64,000 nt of DNA, from contig NZ_CP020947.1 in the NCBI RefSeq assembly GCF_000172795.2, positions 1,677,001 to 1,741,000 on the forward strand, read 5' to 3'. Positions within the stretch are counted from its first letter, which is position 1. Each line of letters begins with the position of its first letter. Under the pieces are notes generated by a model that was not told where the DNA came from, ran no database searches, and saw only the letters and a program-made list of their open reading frames with translations. The stretch is from Rhizobium sp. CIAT894 (lineage in GTDB: Bacteria > Pseudomonadota > Alphaproteobacteria > Rhizobiales > Rhizobiaceae). Below are positions 36,613 to 45,424 of the stretch, piece by piece. Both the position numbers and the translations under genes were made by a program.

Positions 36613-37875
36613 ATGCGTAAGTTTCTGACAACGACTGCCGTGATCGCACTGGCTGTAGCTGGCGCTGGCGTGTCCGCTCGCGCAGCCGACGTGAAGGAAG
36701 TGCAGATGCTGCACTGGTGGACGTCGGGCGGCGAGGCGGCTGCTTTGAACGTCCTCAAGCAGGATCTGTCGAAGGAAGGTTTTGCCTGGAAGGACGTGCC
36801 GGTTGCCGGCGGCGGCGGTGACGCGGCGATGACGGCGCTGAAGGCGATGGTGGCGGCGGGCACCTATCCCACGGCCTCGCAGATGCTGGGTTATACCGTG
36901 CTCGATTATGCCCAGGCCGGCGTGATGGGCGATCTGACCGAGACGGCCAAGAAGGAAGGCTGGGACAAGTCGGTGCCGGCGGCCCTGCAGAAGTTCTCCG
37001 TCTATGACGGCAAGTGGGTCGCAGCCCCGGTCAACGTGCATTCGGTCAACTGGCTGTGGATCAACAAGGCTGTGATGGACAAGATCGGCGGCACCCAGCC
37101 GAAGAGCTTCGACGACCTGATCGCCCTGCTCGACAAGGCGAAAGCTGCAGGTGTCATCCCCTTGGCGCTCGGCGGCCAGAACTGGCAGGAAGCGACGATG
37201 TTCGATTCCATCGTGCTGTCGACCGGCGGCCCGGAATTCTACAAGAAGGCCTTCAACGACCTCGACGAGGCGTCGCTGAAGTCGGACACGATGAAGAAGT
37301 CCTTCGACAACCTGGCGAAGATCGTCAAATACGTCGATCCGAACTTCTCCGGCCGCGACTGGAACCTGGCGACCGCCATGGTCATCAAGGGTGATGCGCT
37401 GGTGCAGGTGATGGGCGACTGGGCCAAGGGCGAATTCGTCGCCGCCAAGAAGACCCCGGACAAGGACTTCCTGTGCTACCGCTTCCCCGGCACCGATGGC
37501 AGCGTCATCTATAACTCCGACATGTTCGGCATGTTCAACGTCCCCGACGACCGCAAGGCGGCCCAGGTGGCGCTGGCAACGGCAACGCTGTCGAAGAGCT
37601 TCCAGTCGGCCTTCAACGTCGTCAAGGGGTCGGTGCCGGCCCGTACCGACGTTCCCGACACCGACTTCGACGCCTGCGGCAAGAAGGGCATCGCCGACCT
37701 GAAGGCGGCCAACGAGGGCGGCACGCTGTTCGGTTCGCTCGCCCAGGGCTACGGCGCGCCTCCGGCGATCGCCAATGCCTATAAGGACGTCGTCTCGAAG
37801 TTCGTCCACGGCCAGATCAAGAGCTCCGACGAAGCCGTCAAGCAGCTCGTCCAGGCGATCGACGACGCCCGCTAA
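36613..37875 (+). CDS. Sugar ABC transporter substrate-binding protein (CUT1, GtsA-like)
   Basis: A 420-residue periplasmic binding protein. The signal peptide (MRKFLTTTAVIALAVAGAGV, cleavage near ARA-AD) precedes VQMLHWWTSGGEAAALNVLK and VAGGGGDAAMTALKAMVAAG, which resemble the Pseudomonas glucose/mannose binding protein GtsA. The true ligand is unknown. The ATG at 36613 follows GGGAGGTTCTTTG. It is the first of four consecutive transporter genes and is flanked by hairpins on both sides, suggesting higher expression than its partners. Confidence 0.93.
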   Translation: MRKFLTTTAVIALAVAGAGVSARAADVKEVQMLHWWTSGGEAAALNVLKQDLSKEGFAWKDVPVAGGGGDAAMTALKAMVAAGTYPTASQMLGYTVLDYAQAGVMGDLTETAKKEGWDKSVPAALQKFSVYDGKWVAAPVNVHSVNWLWINKAVMDKIGGTQPKSFDDLIALLDKAKAAGVIPLALGGQNWQEATMFDSIVLSTGGPEFYKKAFNDLDEASLKSDTMKKSFDNLAKIVKYVDPNFSGRDWNLATAMVIKGDALVQVMGDWAKGEFVAAKKTPDKDFLCYRFPGTDGSVIYNSDMFGMFNVPDDRKAAQVALATATLSKSFQSAFNVVKGSVPARTDVPDTDFDACGKKGIADLKAANEGGTLFGSLAQGYGAPPAIANAYKDVVSKFVHGQIKSSDEAVKQLVQAIDDAR

Positions 37876-37892
37876 GGGTCGTCGATGAATAT

Positions 37893-37920
37893 GCTTCCCC
37901 GCGTGACCTCGCGGGGAAGC
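37893..37920 (+). promoter_or_regulatory. Strong hairpin between binding-protein and permease genes
   Basis: GCTTCCCCGCG (37893-37903) pairs perfectly with CGCGGGGAAGC (37910-37920) around a TGACCT loop, and no T-run follows. Such stems 3' of binding-protein genes usually stabilise the upstream mRNA and lower downstream expression. Confidence 0.7.
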
Positions 37921-37976
37921 TCCAGGCTCCGCAGCGATAAATGCCGAGCGATCCTGCGGGAAGGGAGATGATATCC

Positions 37977-38930
37977 ATGAGCACAGTTGCGACCACCGAC
38001 CCGGTTCTGACACCCGGGCGATCGACGCGGGTCTCGCTGCGGGGCCGGCTGCAGGATGCGCTACCGAAGATCGTGTTGGCGCCGAGCTTCGTCATCACCC
38101 TCATCTTCGTCTACGGCTTCATCGTCTGGACGGCCTATCTGTCCTTCACCAATTCCAAGACCTTTCCCTCCTATGCGCTGACCGGCGCGCGCGCCTATCA
38201 GCGGCTGTGGCGCTGGACCTTCGAGAGCGATCCGCCGTCCTCCTGGTACACCTCGATCACCAACATGGCGATCTTCGGCTTTCTCTATGTCGGCATCTGT
38301 CTGGCGCTCGGCCTTTTCCTCGCCATCCTGCTCGACCAGAAGATCCGCGGCGAGGGGCTGTTGCGCCCGATCTTCCTTTATCCGATGGCGCTCTCCTTCA
38401 TCGTCACCGGCGTGGCCTGGAAGTGGTTCCTCGATCCCGGCCTCGGGCTGGAACAGACGCTGCACCATTTCGGCTGGACGAGCTTCCACTTCGACTGGAT
38501 CAAGAACAAGGACTTCGTCATCTACACCGTCGTCATCGCCGGCGTCTGGCAGGCCTCGGGCTTCGTCATGGCGATGTTTCTCGCCGGGCTTCGCGGCATC
38601 GACGGCGAGATCATGAAGGCGGCTGAGATCGACGGCGCCTCGCCCTTCCAGCTCTACCGCCGCATCGTCATTCCGCTGCTGCGGCCGATCTTTCTCTCCG
38701 CCTTCATCGTGCTCGCCCATATGGCGATCAAGTCCTACGATCTGGTGGTGGCGCTGACCTCGGGCGGGCCGGGCGGCTCGGCCTGGCTGCCGTCCAACTT
38801 CATGTATGAATACACCTTCAAGCGCAACGAGATGGCCGTCGGCTCGGCCAGCGCCATCATCATGCTGATGACGATCTCGGCGATCATCGTGCCCTATCTC
38901 TATTCCGAACTGAAGGAGAAGGCGCGATGA
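37977..38930 (+). CDS. Sugar ABC transporter permease (MalF-like)
   Basis: A 317-residue permease with six membrane helices, the first being IVLAPSFVITLIFVYGFIVW. The cytosolic EAA loop, which contacts the ATPase, reads EIMKAAEIDGASPFQLYRRI followed by VIPLLRPIF. ATG 37977 is 9 nt after AAGGGAG; ATG 37968 is too close to it. The stop overlaps the next permease by 4 nt. It forms one half of the transmembrane channel of the operon's sugar importer. Confidence 0.94.
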   Translation: MSTVATTDPVLTPGRSTRVSLRGRLQDALPKIVLAPSFVITLIFVYGFIVWTAYLSFTNSKTFPSYALTGARAYQRLWRWTFESDPPSSWYTSITNMAIFGFLYVGICLALGLFLAILLDQKIRGEGLLRPIFLYPMALSFIVTGVAWKWFLDPGLGLEQTLHHFGWTSFHFDWIKNKDFVIYTVVIAGVWQASGFVMAMFLAGLRGIDGEIMKAAEIDGASPFQLYRRIVIPLLRPIFLSAFIVLAHMAIKSYDLVVALTSGGPGGSAWLPSNFMYEYTFKRNEMAVGSASAIIMLMTISAIIVPYLYSELKEKAR

Positions 38931-39898
38931 GCAGCGTGACCTCTTCGATCGGCAGTTCGTCATCGGCATCGGCAGCCGAAGGAGCGGAGCGCGGCAACAG
39001 CGCCCGCTTGATCGGCCGCATCGTCATCTACGGCCTGCTGGTCATCTTCGCCATCCTCTACCTGATGCCGCTCTTCGTCATGCTGACGACCTCGTTCAAG
39101 ACCATGGACGAGATCCAGAACGGCAACATGCTGGCGCTGCCTGAGGCGCCGACCTTCGATCCCTGGATCAAGGCCTGGGGCGAGGCCTGCGTCGGGCTGA
39201 CCTGCGCCGGCATCAAGGGCTACTTCTGGAACTCGATCAAGATGGTGGTGCCGGCAGTCGCGATCTCCACCATCATGGGGGCGCTGAACGGCTATATCCT
39301 GACCAAATGGCGTTTCCCCGGCCATACGCTGGTGTTCGGGCTGATGCTGTTTGCCTGCTTCATCCCGTTCCAGTCGGTGCTGCTGCCGATGGCGACCATC
39401 CTCGGCTCGCTCGGCCGCTTCGGGGTGACGCTGCAGAACGCCACGGGCTGGAACTTCGGCTTCGGCAATTCGACCGTCAACCTGGTCTTCGTCCATGTCG
39501 TCTATGGCTTGGGCTTCACGACGCTGTTCTTCCGCAATTTCTACGAGGCCTTTCCGACCGAGCTGGTCAGGGCCGCCCAGGTCGACGGCGCCAGCTTCTT
39601 CCAGATCTTCCGCCGCATCATGCTGCCGAACTCGCTGCCGATCATCGTCGTCACCGTCATCTACCAGTTCACCAATATCTGGAACGACTTCCTGTTTGCC
39701 TCGGCCTATGCCGGCACCGGCGACTCCATGCCGATGACGGTGGCCTTGAACAATGTCGTCAACACCTCGACCGGGGTGGTCGAATACAATGTCAACATGG
39801 CGGCGGCGATGATCGCGGCCGTTCCGACGCTCATCGTCTATATCCTCGCCGGCCGCTACTTCGTGCGCGGTCTGATGGCGGGCGCAGTCAAAGGGTAA
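38927..39898 (+). CDS. Sugar ABC transporter permease (MalG-like)
   Basis: A 323-residue permease. After a Ser/Ala-rich cytosolic N-terminus come six membrane helices, beginning IVIYGLLVIFAILYLMPLFV. The EAA loop reads ELVRAAQVDGASFFQIFRRI followed by MLPNSLPIIVV. The segment FLFASAYAGTGDSMPMTVAL before the last helices is typical of CUT1 MalG-type permeases. ATG 38927 overlaps the preceding stop (ATGA). The ATPase gene begins 3 bp after its stop. Confidence 0.94.
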   Translation: MSSVTSSIGSSSSASAAEGAERGNSARLIGRIVIYGLLVIFAILYLMPLFVMLTTSFKTMDEIQNGNMLALPEAPTFDPWIKAWGEACVGLTCAGIKGYFWNSIKMVVPAVAISTIMGALNGYILTKWRFPGHTLVFGLMLFACFIPFQSVLLPMATILGSLGRFGVTLQNATGWNFGFGNSTVNLVFVHVVYGLGFTTLFFRNFYEAFPTELVRAAQVDGASFFQIFRRIMLPNSLPIIVVTVIYQFTNIWNDFLFASAYAGTGDSMPMTVALNNVVNTSTGVVEYNVNMAAAMIAAVPTLIVYILAGRYFVRGLMAGAVKG

Positions 39899-39901
39899 GT
39901 C

Positions 39902-41017
39902 ATGGCCTTCCTGGAAATCTCCGGTCTCAGAAAGCGCTTCGGCGCCGTCGACATCCTCAAGGGGATCGATCTCGAACTCGAAAAGGGCGGCTTTCTCGTG
40001 CTGGTCGGCCCCTCCGGCTGCGGCAAGTCGACCCTGCTCAACACCATTGCCGGGCTGGAGACGATCACCTCCGGCGATATCAGGATCGACGGGCGCGACA
40101 TTAGCGGTCTGCATCCGTCCAAGCGCGACATCGCCATGGTGTTCCAGTCCTATGCGCTCTATCCGAACATGACCGTTGCTGGAAATATCGCCTTCGGCAT
40201 GGAAATCCGCGGCGTTCCCAAGGAGGAGCGGGCCAAGGCGATCAAACAGGTCTCCGACATGCTGCAGATCGGCCATCTGCTCGACCGCAAGCCGTCGCAA
40301 TTGTCCGGCGGCCAGCGCCAGCGTGTCGCCATGGGCCGGGCGCTGGTGCGCAATCCGCAGGTCTTCCTGTTCGACGAGCCGCTCTCCAATCTCGACGCCA
40401 AGCTGCGTGTCGACATGCGCACCGAGATCAAGCGGCTGCACCAGCGCATGGGCACCACCTTCGTCTATGTCACCCACGACCAGATCGAGGCGATGACGCT
40501 GGCGACCAAGATCGCCGTGCTCAAGGACGGGGTGCTGCAGCAGTTCGGCACGCCGGCCGAGATCTATAACAGCCCGGCCAATCTCTTCGTCGCCGACTTC
40601 ATGGGATCGCCGGCGATGAACCTGCTCAACGCCACCGTCGAGAATGGCGCCTCCGGGCTTGCCGTCGCACTCGAACGGCCGAATGGCGCGCCGCTGAGAT
40701 TGCCGGTGGTCGCCGGCGCCAACGGGTTGTCGGCCTATGCCGGCAGGCAGGTGATCTTCGGCATCCGCCCGGAAGCCCTGACCGATCCCGACGGCGCCGA
40801 CCGCAAGGCGCGTTCGCTCACCGAGGACGATTGCCTGATCGAGGTCGTCGAACCCGCCGGCTCCGACACCTTCGCCGTCACCAAGCTCGGCGGAAAATCC
40901 GTCGTCGCCCGCCTGCGCGCCGATGCCGGCATCGCCCCAGGCCAGAACACTCGTCTTGCCTTCAATCTCGACAAGGCCGTGTTCTTCGATCCCGAAAGCC
41001 AGGTGCGGATCGTGTGA
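39902..41017 (+). CDS. Sugar ABC transporter ATP-binding protein (MalK/UgpC type)
   Basis: A 371-residue ATPase that energises the importer. Walker A GPSGCGKST is at about residues 38-46, the Q-loop is in MVFQSYALYPNMTV, the signature LSGGQRQRVAMGRALVRNPQ follows, and Walker B VFLFDEPLSNLDAKLRVDMR leads to the H-loop TFVYVTHDQIEAMTL. The C-terminal TOBE region (about 240-370) is the regulatory domain of MalK-type proteins. It completes the four-gene transporter and is followed 15 bp later by the first GMC gene. Confidence 0.96.
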   Translation: MAFLEISGLRKRFGAVDILKGIDLELEKGGFLVLVGPSGCGKSTLLNTIAGLETITSGDIRIDGRDISGLHPSKRDIAMVFQSYALYPNMTVAGNIAFGMEIRGVPKEERAKAIKQVSDMLQIGHLLDRKPSQLSGGQRQRVAMGRALVRNPQVFLFDEPLSNLDAKLRVDMRTEIKRLHQRMGTTFVYVTHDQIEAMTLATKIAVLKDGVLQQFGTPAEIYNSPANLFVADFMGSPAMNLLNATVENGASGLAVALERPNGAPLRLPVVAGANGLSAYAGRQVIFGIRPEALTDPDGADRKARSLTEDDCLIEVVEPAGSDTFAVTKLGGKSVVARLRADAGIAPGQNTRLAFNLDKAVFFDPESQVRIV

Positions 41018-41032
41018 CGGCCAGGTGCTGAT

Positions 41033-42571
41033 ATGAACAGTTCCCCAGACATCGTCATCATCGGCTCAGGCGTCGGAGGCTCCACTGTCGCCGCCGGCCT
41101 GGCCGCGACCGGCGCTGAGATATTGATCCTCGAAGCCGGCGATCATATCGCCGATCTTCCCGTCAATCGTGATCAGCGCGCGATCTTCCAGCGCGGGCAT
41201 TTTCGGCCGAAGGAAACCTGGTACGAGGCAGACGGCAAGGGTTTCAATCCCGGTAACTATTATAATGTCGGCGGCAATTCGAAATTCTACGGCGCCGTCT
41301 TGTCGCGCTACCGCAGGGAGGACTTCGACGTCATCCGGCATCGCGAGGGTGTGTCGCCGGCCTGGCCGTTTCCCTATGAGGAGCTGGAGCCGTGGTACTC
41401 GAAGGCGGAGCTGATGTACCAGGTTCGTGGCAGCCTGGGCGACGATCCGACCGAACCGTACCACTCGACTGATTACGCCTACCCGCCGGTGCCCGATGAG
41501 GCGCCGATCGCCGATATCAGGGCGCGCCTCAAGCAGAAAGGCCTGCACCCGTCTTCGTTGCCGCTTGGCCTCGACCTCGACGCCTGGCTCGCCAAGGCGC
41601 GCACACCCTGGGATGCGCATCCGAACGCACGCGACGGCAAGATGGACGCCGAGACAGCAGCGCTTGCGCTGGCGCTGAAGCATGAAAACGTCAGGCTCGA
41701 AACCAATGCGCGCGTGACGAGGCTCGACACGGGGGCGGGGAGCCGGATCGACCGCGTCACCTATGTCAAGAATGGGCAGACGCTGACGGTTTCGCCTGAG
41801 ATCGTCATCCTTTCGGCAGGCGCCGTCCAGTCGTCGGCGCTTCTGCTGTGCTCGAAGAACGACCGCTTCCCCAGGGGCCTGGCGAATTCCTCCGATCAGG
41901 TGGGCCGCAACTTCATGAACCACAATGCCTCCGCCGTCATCGGCGTCTCGCCGCGGTTCCGGAACACCGCCATCTACCAGAAGACGTTTGCCTTCAACGA
42001 CTTCTATCTCTCCGACGGGGAGGGAGGGCCGCCGCTCGGCAACGTGCAGCTCCTCGGCCGCATCTCAGAAAAAGTCCTCAAGGGTTCTCTGCCGCAGGCG
42101 CCGGAATGGCTGTTACGCTTCATCACCAGCCATGCCATCGACTTCTATGCGATGAGCGAGGACGTTCCCAATCCCGAAAGCCGCGTCATGGTCGATGGAG
42201 ACCGGATCATTCTCCAATGGCAGCGAACCAACTGGGATGCGCATCTGGCGCTGGTCGCCAGGCTGAAGGCGATCCTGAAGTCGATCGGATTTCCGCTCGT
42301 GCTGTCGCGGCCCTTCGACAAGCGCACGCCCTCTCATCAATGCGGAACGGTCCGCATCGGAAACGACCCCGCGACGGCGCCGCTCGATCCCTACTGCCGT
42401 TCCTATGATCACGAGAACCTCTTCGTCGTCGACGCCGGCTTCCTGCCGACATCGGCCGCGGTCAATCCCGCACTCACCGTCGCCAGCCAGGCGCTGAGGG
42501 TCGCGGACCACATCGCATCGAAAGATTTGCAGGCATCAACGGATCCATTGGCGTGCGCCGGACCCAAATAG
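41033..42571 (+). CDS. GMC-family FAD-dependent oxidoreductase 1
   Basis: A 512-residue flavoenzyme of the glucose-methanol-choline family. The FAD-binding Rossmann motif IVIIGSGVGGSTVAAGLAAT is at residues 8-27, followed by ILILEAGD. The central block FNPGNYYNVGGNSKFYGAVL is the GMC family's substrate and FAD loop. The C-terminal active site shows SHQCGTVRIGNDPATAPLD and the NPALT motif in SAAVNPALTVASQALRVAD. It lacks a signal peptide. It probably oxidises a hydroxyl group of the imported compound; the substrate is not deducible. Confidence 0.9.
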   Translation: MNSSPDIVIIGSGVGGSTVAAGLAATGAEILILEAGDHIADLPVNRDQRAIFQRGHFRPKETWYEADGKGFNPGNYYNVGGNSKFYGAVLSRYRREDFDVIRHREGVSPAWPFPYEELEPWYSKAELMYQVRGSLGDDPTEPYHSTDYAYPPVPDEAPIADIRARLKQKGLHPSSLPLGLDLDAWLAKARTPWDAHPNARDGKMDAETAALALALKHENVRLETNARVTRLDTGAGSRIDRVTYVKNGQTLTVSPEIVILSAGAVQSSALLLCSKNDRFPRGLANSSDQVGRNFMNHNASAVIGVSPRFRNTAIYQKTFAFNDFYLSDGEGGPPLGNVQLLGRISEKVLKGSLPQAPEWLLRFITSHAIDFYAMSEDVPNPESRVMVDGDRIILQWQRTNWDAHLALVARLKAILKSIGFPLVLSRPFDKRTPSHQCGTVRIGNDPATAPLDPYCRSYDHENLFVVDAGFLPTSAAVNPALTVASQALRVADHIASKDLQASTDPLACAGPK

Positions 42572-42580
42572 GACAGTAAG

Positions 42581-44236
42581 ATGGCATTCGACTATATCAT
42601 CACCGGTGCGGGTCCCGCGGGCTGCGTTTTGGCAAGCCGGCTGAGCGAGGATCCCGATATCAGCGTCCTCCTGCTCGAGGCGGGCGGTGGCGATTGGAAT
42701 CCTCTTTTTCACATGCCCGCCGGCTTTGCCAAGATGACCAAGGGCGTGGCCAGCTGGGGATGGCAAACCGTTCCCCAGAAACACATGAACGGCCGGGTGC
42801 TTCGTTATACCCAAGCGAAGGTCATCGGTGGCGGCTCGTCGATCAACGCTCAGCTCTATACGCGCGGAAATGCGGCCGATTATGACCTCTGGGCCAGGGA
42901 AGACGGCTGCGAAGGCTGGGATTATCGCTCGATCCTTCCCTATTTCAAACGCGCCGAGGACAACCAGCGCTTCGCCGACGACTATCACGCCTATGGCGGT
43001 CCGCTGGGAGTCTCGATGCCGGCGGCAGCGCTGCCGATCTGCGATGCCTATATCCGCGCAGGGCAGGAGCTCGGCATTCCCTATAATCATGATTTCAACG
43101 GTCGCCAGCAGGCGGGCGTCGGATTTTATCAGCTGACCCAGCGCAACCGCCGCCGGTCCTCGGCATCGCTCGCCTATCTCTCGCCGATCAGGGACCGGAA
43201 GAACTTGACCGTCCGGACCGGCGCGCGCGTCGCGCGGATCATCGTCGAAGGAGGCCGCGCTGTCGGCGTCGAGATCGCGACCGCTCGCGGCTTGGAAATC
43301 GTGCGCGCCGAACGTGAGGTCCTGGTGTCTTCGGGTGCGATCGGATCGCCGAAGCTTCTTCTGCAGTCCGGCATCGGGCCGGCCGATCATCTCAAATCGG
43401 TCGGCGTCAAGGTGCTCCACGATCTGCCCGGTGTCGGCGGCAACCTGCAGGATCACCTGGATCTGTTCGTCATCGCCGAGTGCACCGGCGATCACACCTA
43501 TGATGGCGTCGCCAAGCTGCACCGCACGCTTTGGGCGGGTCTTCAATATGTCCTGTTCCGCACCGGTCCTGTGGCGTCCTCGCTCTTCGAGACCGGTGGC
43601 TTCTGGTACGCCGATCCCGAGGCAAGCTCTCCTGATATCCAATTCCATCTCGGCCTGGGATCGGGTATCGAGGCCGGCGTCGAGCGGCTGAAAAATGCGG
43701 GCGTGACGCTCAACTCCGCCTATCTGCATCCGCGCTCCCGCGGAACTGTCCGCCTGGGATCGTCAGATCCGGCTGCCGCGCCCTTGATCGATCCCAATTA
43801 TTGGTCCGATCCGCACGATCGGAGGATGTCCCTGGAGGGGCTCAAGATCGCCCGCGAAATCATGCAGCAGGCGGCGCTGAAGCCCTATGTCATGGCCGAA
43901 AGGCTTCCCGGGCCTAAGGTCATGACTGACGAGCAGCTCTTCGACTACGGCTGCGCCAACGCCAAGACCGACCATCATCCTGTGGGCACCTGCAAGATGG
44001 GAACGGGGCCGGATGCGGTCGTCGGGCTCGATCTCAAGGTCCATGGCCTTGAAGGTCTCCGCGTCTGCGATTCCTCGGTCATGCCGCGCGTGCCGTCCTG
44101 CAATACCAACGCGCCGACGATCATGGTCGGCGAAAAAGGATCGGACCTCATCCGGGGCCTGCCGGCGCTGCCGTCGGCGATCTTTGCCTACGAACGCAAC
44201 GACACCAGGCCTCGGGCCCGCGCCGAAATCCGCTAA
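42581..44236 (+). CDS. GMC-family FAD-dependent oxidoreductase 2 (choline-dehydrogenase-like)
   Basis: A 551-residue GMC enzyme, clearly of the alcohol/choline dehydrogenase subgroup and different from its upstream neighbour. It has FDYIITGAGPAGCVLASRLS at the start, VIGGGSSINAQLYTRGNAAD (GMC signature 1) and GAIGSPKLLLQSGIGPADHL (signature 2). The active-site His is in AKTDHHPVGTCKMG, with the partner Asn in PSCNTNAPTIMVGEKG. It probably oxidises a primary alcohol to an aldehyde, feeding the aldehyde dehydrogenase of the operon. Confidence 0.93.
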   Translation: MAFDYIITGAGPAGCVLASRLSEDPDISVLLLEAGGGDWNPLFHMPAGFAKMTKGVASWGWQTVPQKHMNGRVLRYTQAKVIGGGSSINAQLYTRGNAADYDLWAREDGCEGWDYRSILPYFKRAEDNQRFADDYHAYGGPLGVSMPAAALPICDAYIRAGQELGIPYNHDFNGRQQAGVGFYQLTQRNRRRSSASLAYLSPIRDRKNLTVRTGARVARIIVEGGRAVGVEIATARGLEIVRAEREVLVSSGAIGSPKLLLQSGIGPADHLKSVGVKVLHDLPGVGGNLQDHLDLFVIAECTGDHTYDGVAKLHRTLWAGLQYVLFRTGPVASSLFETGGFWYADPEASSPDIQFHLGLGSGIEAGVERLKNAGVTLNSAYLHPRSRGTVRLGSSDPAAAPLIDPNYWSDPHDRRMSLEGLKIAREIMQQAALKPYVMAERLPGPKVMTDEQLFDYGCANAKTDHHPVGTCKMGTGPDAVVGLDLKVHGLEGLRVCDSSVMPRVPSCNTNAPTIMVGEKGSDLIRGLPALPSAIFAYERNDTRPRARAEIR

Positions 44237-44248
44237 GGAGTAACGACA

Positions 44249-45418
44249 ATGGTCGAAGTGAGAGTTGCAGTGCTTGGCGCCTCGGGCTGGATGGGAAAGA
44301 TCCACACGATGGCCTATCAGACCTTTGCGCATTTCTTCGGCGTTTCGGACGGAACGGCGCGGATCGTGGCGCTTGTCGATCGCAATCCTGACGCAGCCGA
44401 GGATATTGGCAACAGGGCGCCGGGCGCCAGGATCTATCAGGACTGGAAACTGGCGGTCGCCGATCCCGAGGTCGATCTGATCGATATCTGCCTGCCTGAC
44501 CACCTGCATTATCCTGTGGCCAAGGCGGCCTTGCTGGCCGGCAAGCATGTCTATTGCGAAAAGCCGCTGGCCAATACTGCCGACGAAGCGCGGGAACTGG
44601 CAGAGATCGCCAGAGAGAAGGGTGTGATTACCCGTGTCGGACATGCCTTTCCCCGAAACCCCGTCCATGATCTGGCCAAAGACATCATAGAATCCGGCGA
44701 AGTCGGCGAGATCAAGCTGTTTCGCGGCTGCCAGCACGTCGACATGTATGGCGATCCCACCGCGCCTTTCATGTGGCGCGCTGACGGCAAGCTGGCGCCG
44801 ACCGGGATCGTCGGCGATACCGGTTCGCACATCTTCAGCTTCATGGATTTCCTGGTCGGCCGGGTCAGTTCGCTGATCGCCGACAATCTCATCGTCACAC
44901 CGCGCCGGCCGGTCGTCGAGGGCCTTGCCTATGGCGAAGAGGTGAAACTGACGGGCAACGAATCCTGGGCTGATATCACCAACCCCGACGCCACGAACCT
45001 CTTATGCCGGTTCGAGAATGGTGCCGGCGGGATCGTCGATTTCAGCCGTGTCGCGACCGGCCGCAAGTTCATGCAGACCTACGAAGTCTATGGAACCAAA
45101 GGCAGCATCGCCTATACCTATGACGAGATAAACCGGCTGCGCTTCTACTCCAACGACGACCGCACGGGGCGGCGCGGCTTCCGGGAGATCGACGTGGGGC
45201 CGGAAAATCCCACCTTTCGGGCGTTCCTTCCCCTGCCGAATTTCGGCATAGGCTACAACGAAAGCAAGATCATCGAGGCGGCCGAGGTGATCCGCTCGAT
45301 CGTTGCAAACAGGCCGATGTGGCCTACATTCTATACGGGCCATCACATCTGCCAGATCGTCGACGCATGCATGGAGTCCTCCCGGCTGAAGCGCTGGGTC
45401 GACATCCCGCTGGACTGA
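44249..45418 (+). CDS. Gfo/Idh/MocA-family NAD(P)-dependent oxidoreductase
   Basis: A 389-residue dehydrogenase. The nucleotide-binding turn VAVLGASGWMGKIHTMAYQT is at residues 6-25, and the family's catalytic Lys is in GKHVYCEKPLANTADEAREL. The C-terminal beta-sheet domain includes GDTGSHIFSFMDFLVGRVSS with the Asp/His pair typical of sugar and inositol dehydrogenases. Members oxidise or isomerise hexoses, inositols or 3-keto sugars. It lies 12 bp after GMC 2 and 6 bp before the flavoprotein. Confidence 0.93.
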   Translation: MVEVRVAVLGASGWMGKIHTMAYQTFAHFFGVSDGTARIVALVDRNPDAAEDIGNRAPGARIYQDWKLAVADPEVDLIDICLPDHLHYPVAKAALLAGKHVYCEKPLANTADEARELAEIAREKGVITRVGHAFPRNPVHDLAKDIIESGEVGEIKLFRGCQHVDMYGDPTAPFMWRADGKLAPTGIVGDTGSHIFSFMDFLVGRVSSLIADNLIVTPRRPVVEGLAYGEEVKLTGNESWADITNPDATNLLCRFENGAGGIVDFSRVATGRKFMQTYEVYGTKGSIAYTYDEINRLRFYSNDDRTGRRGFREIDVGPENPTFRAFLPLPNFGIGYNESKIIEAAEVIRSIVANRPMWPTFYTGHHICQIVDACMESSRLKRWVDIPLD

Positions 45419-45424
45419 ACGTCG

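Noticed and set aside
32887..38013. A 1,708-codon open frame on the minus strand
   Set aside because: It runs antisense through the CoA-transferase, crotonase, aldehyde dehydrogenase and binding-protein genes. Its composition is the His/Asp/Arg-rich pattern typical of GC-rich antisense frames, and no domain is recognisable.
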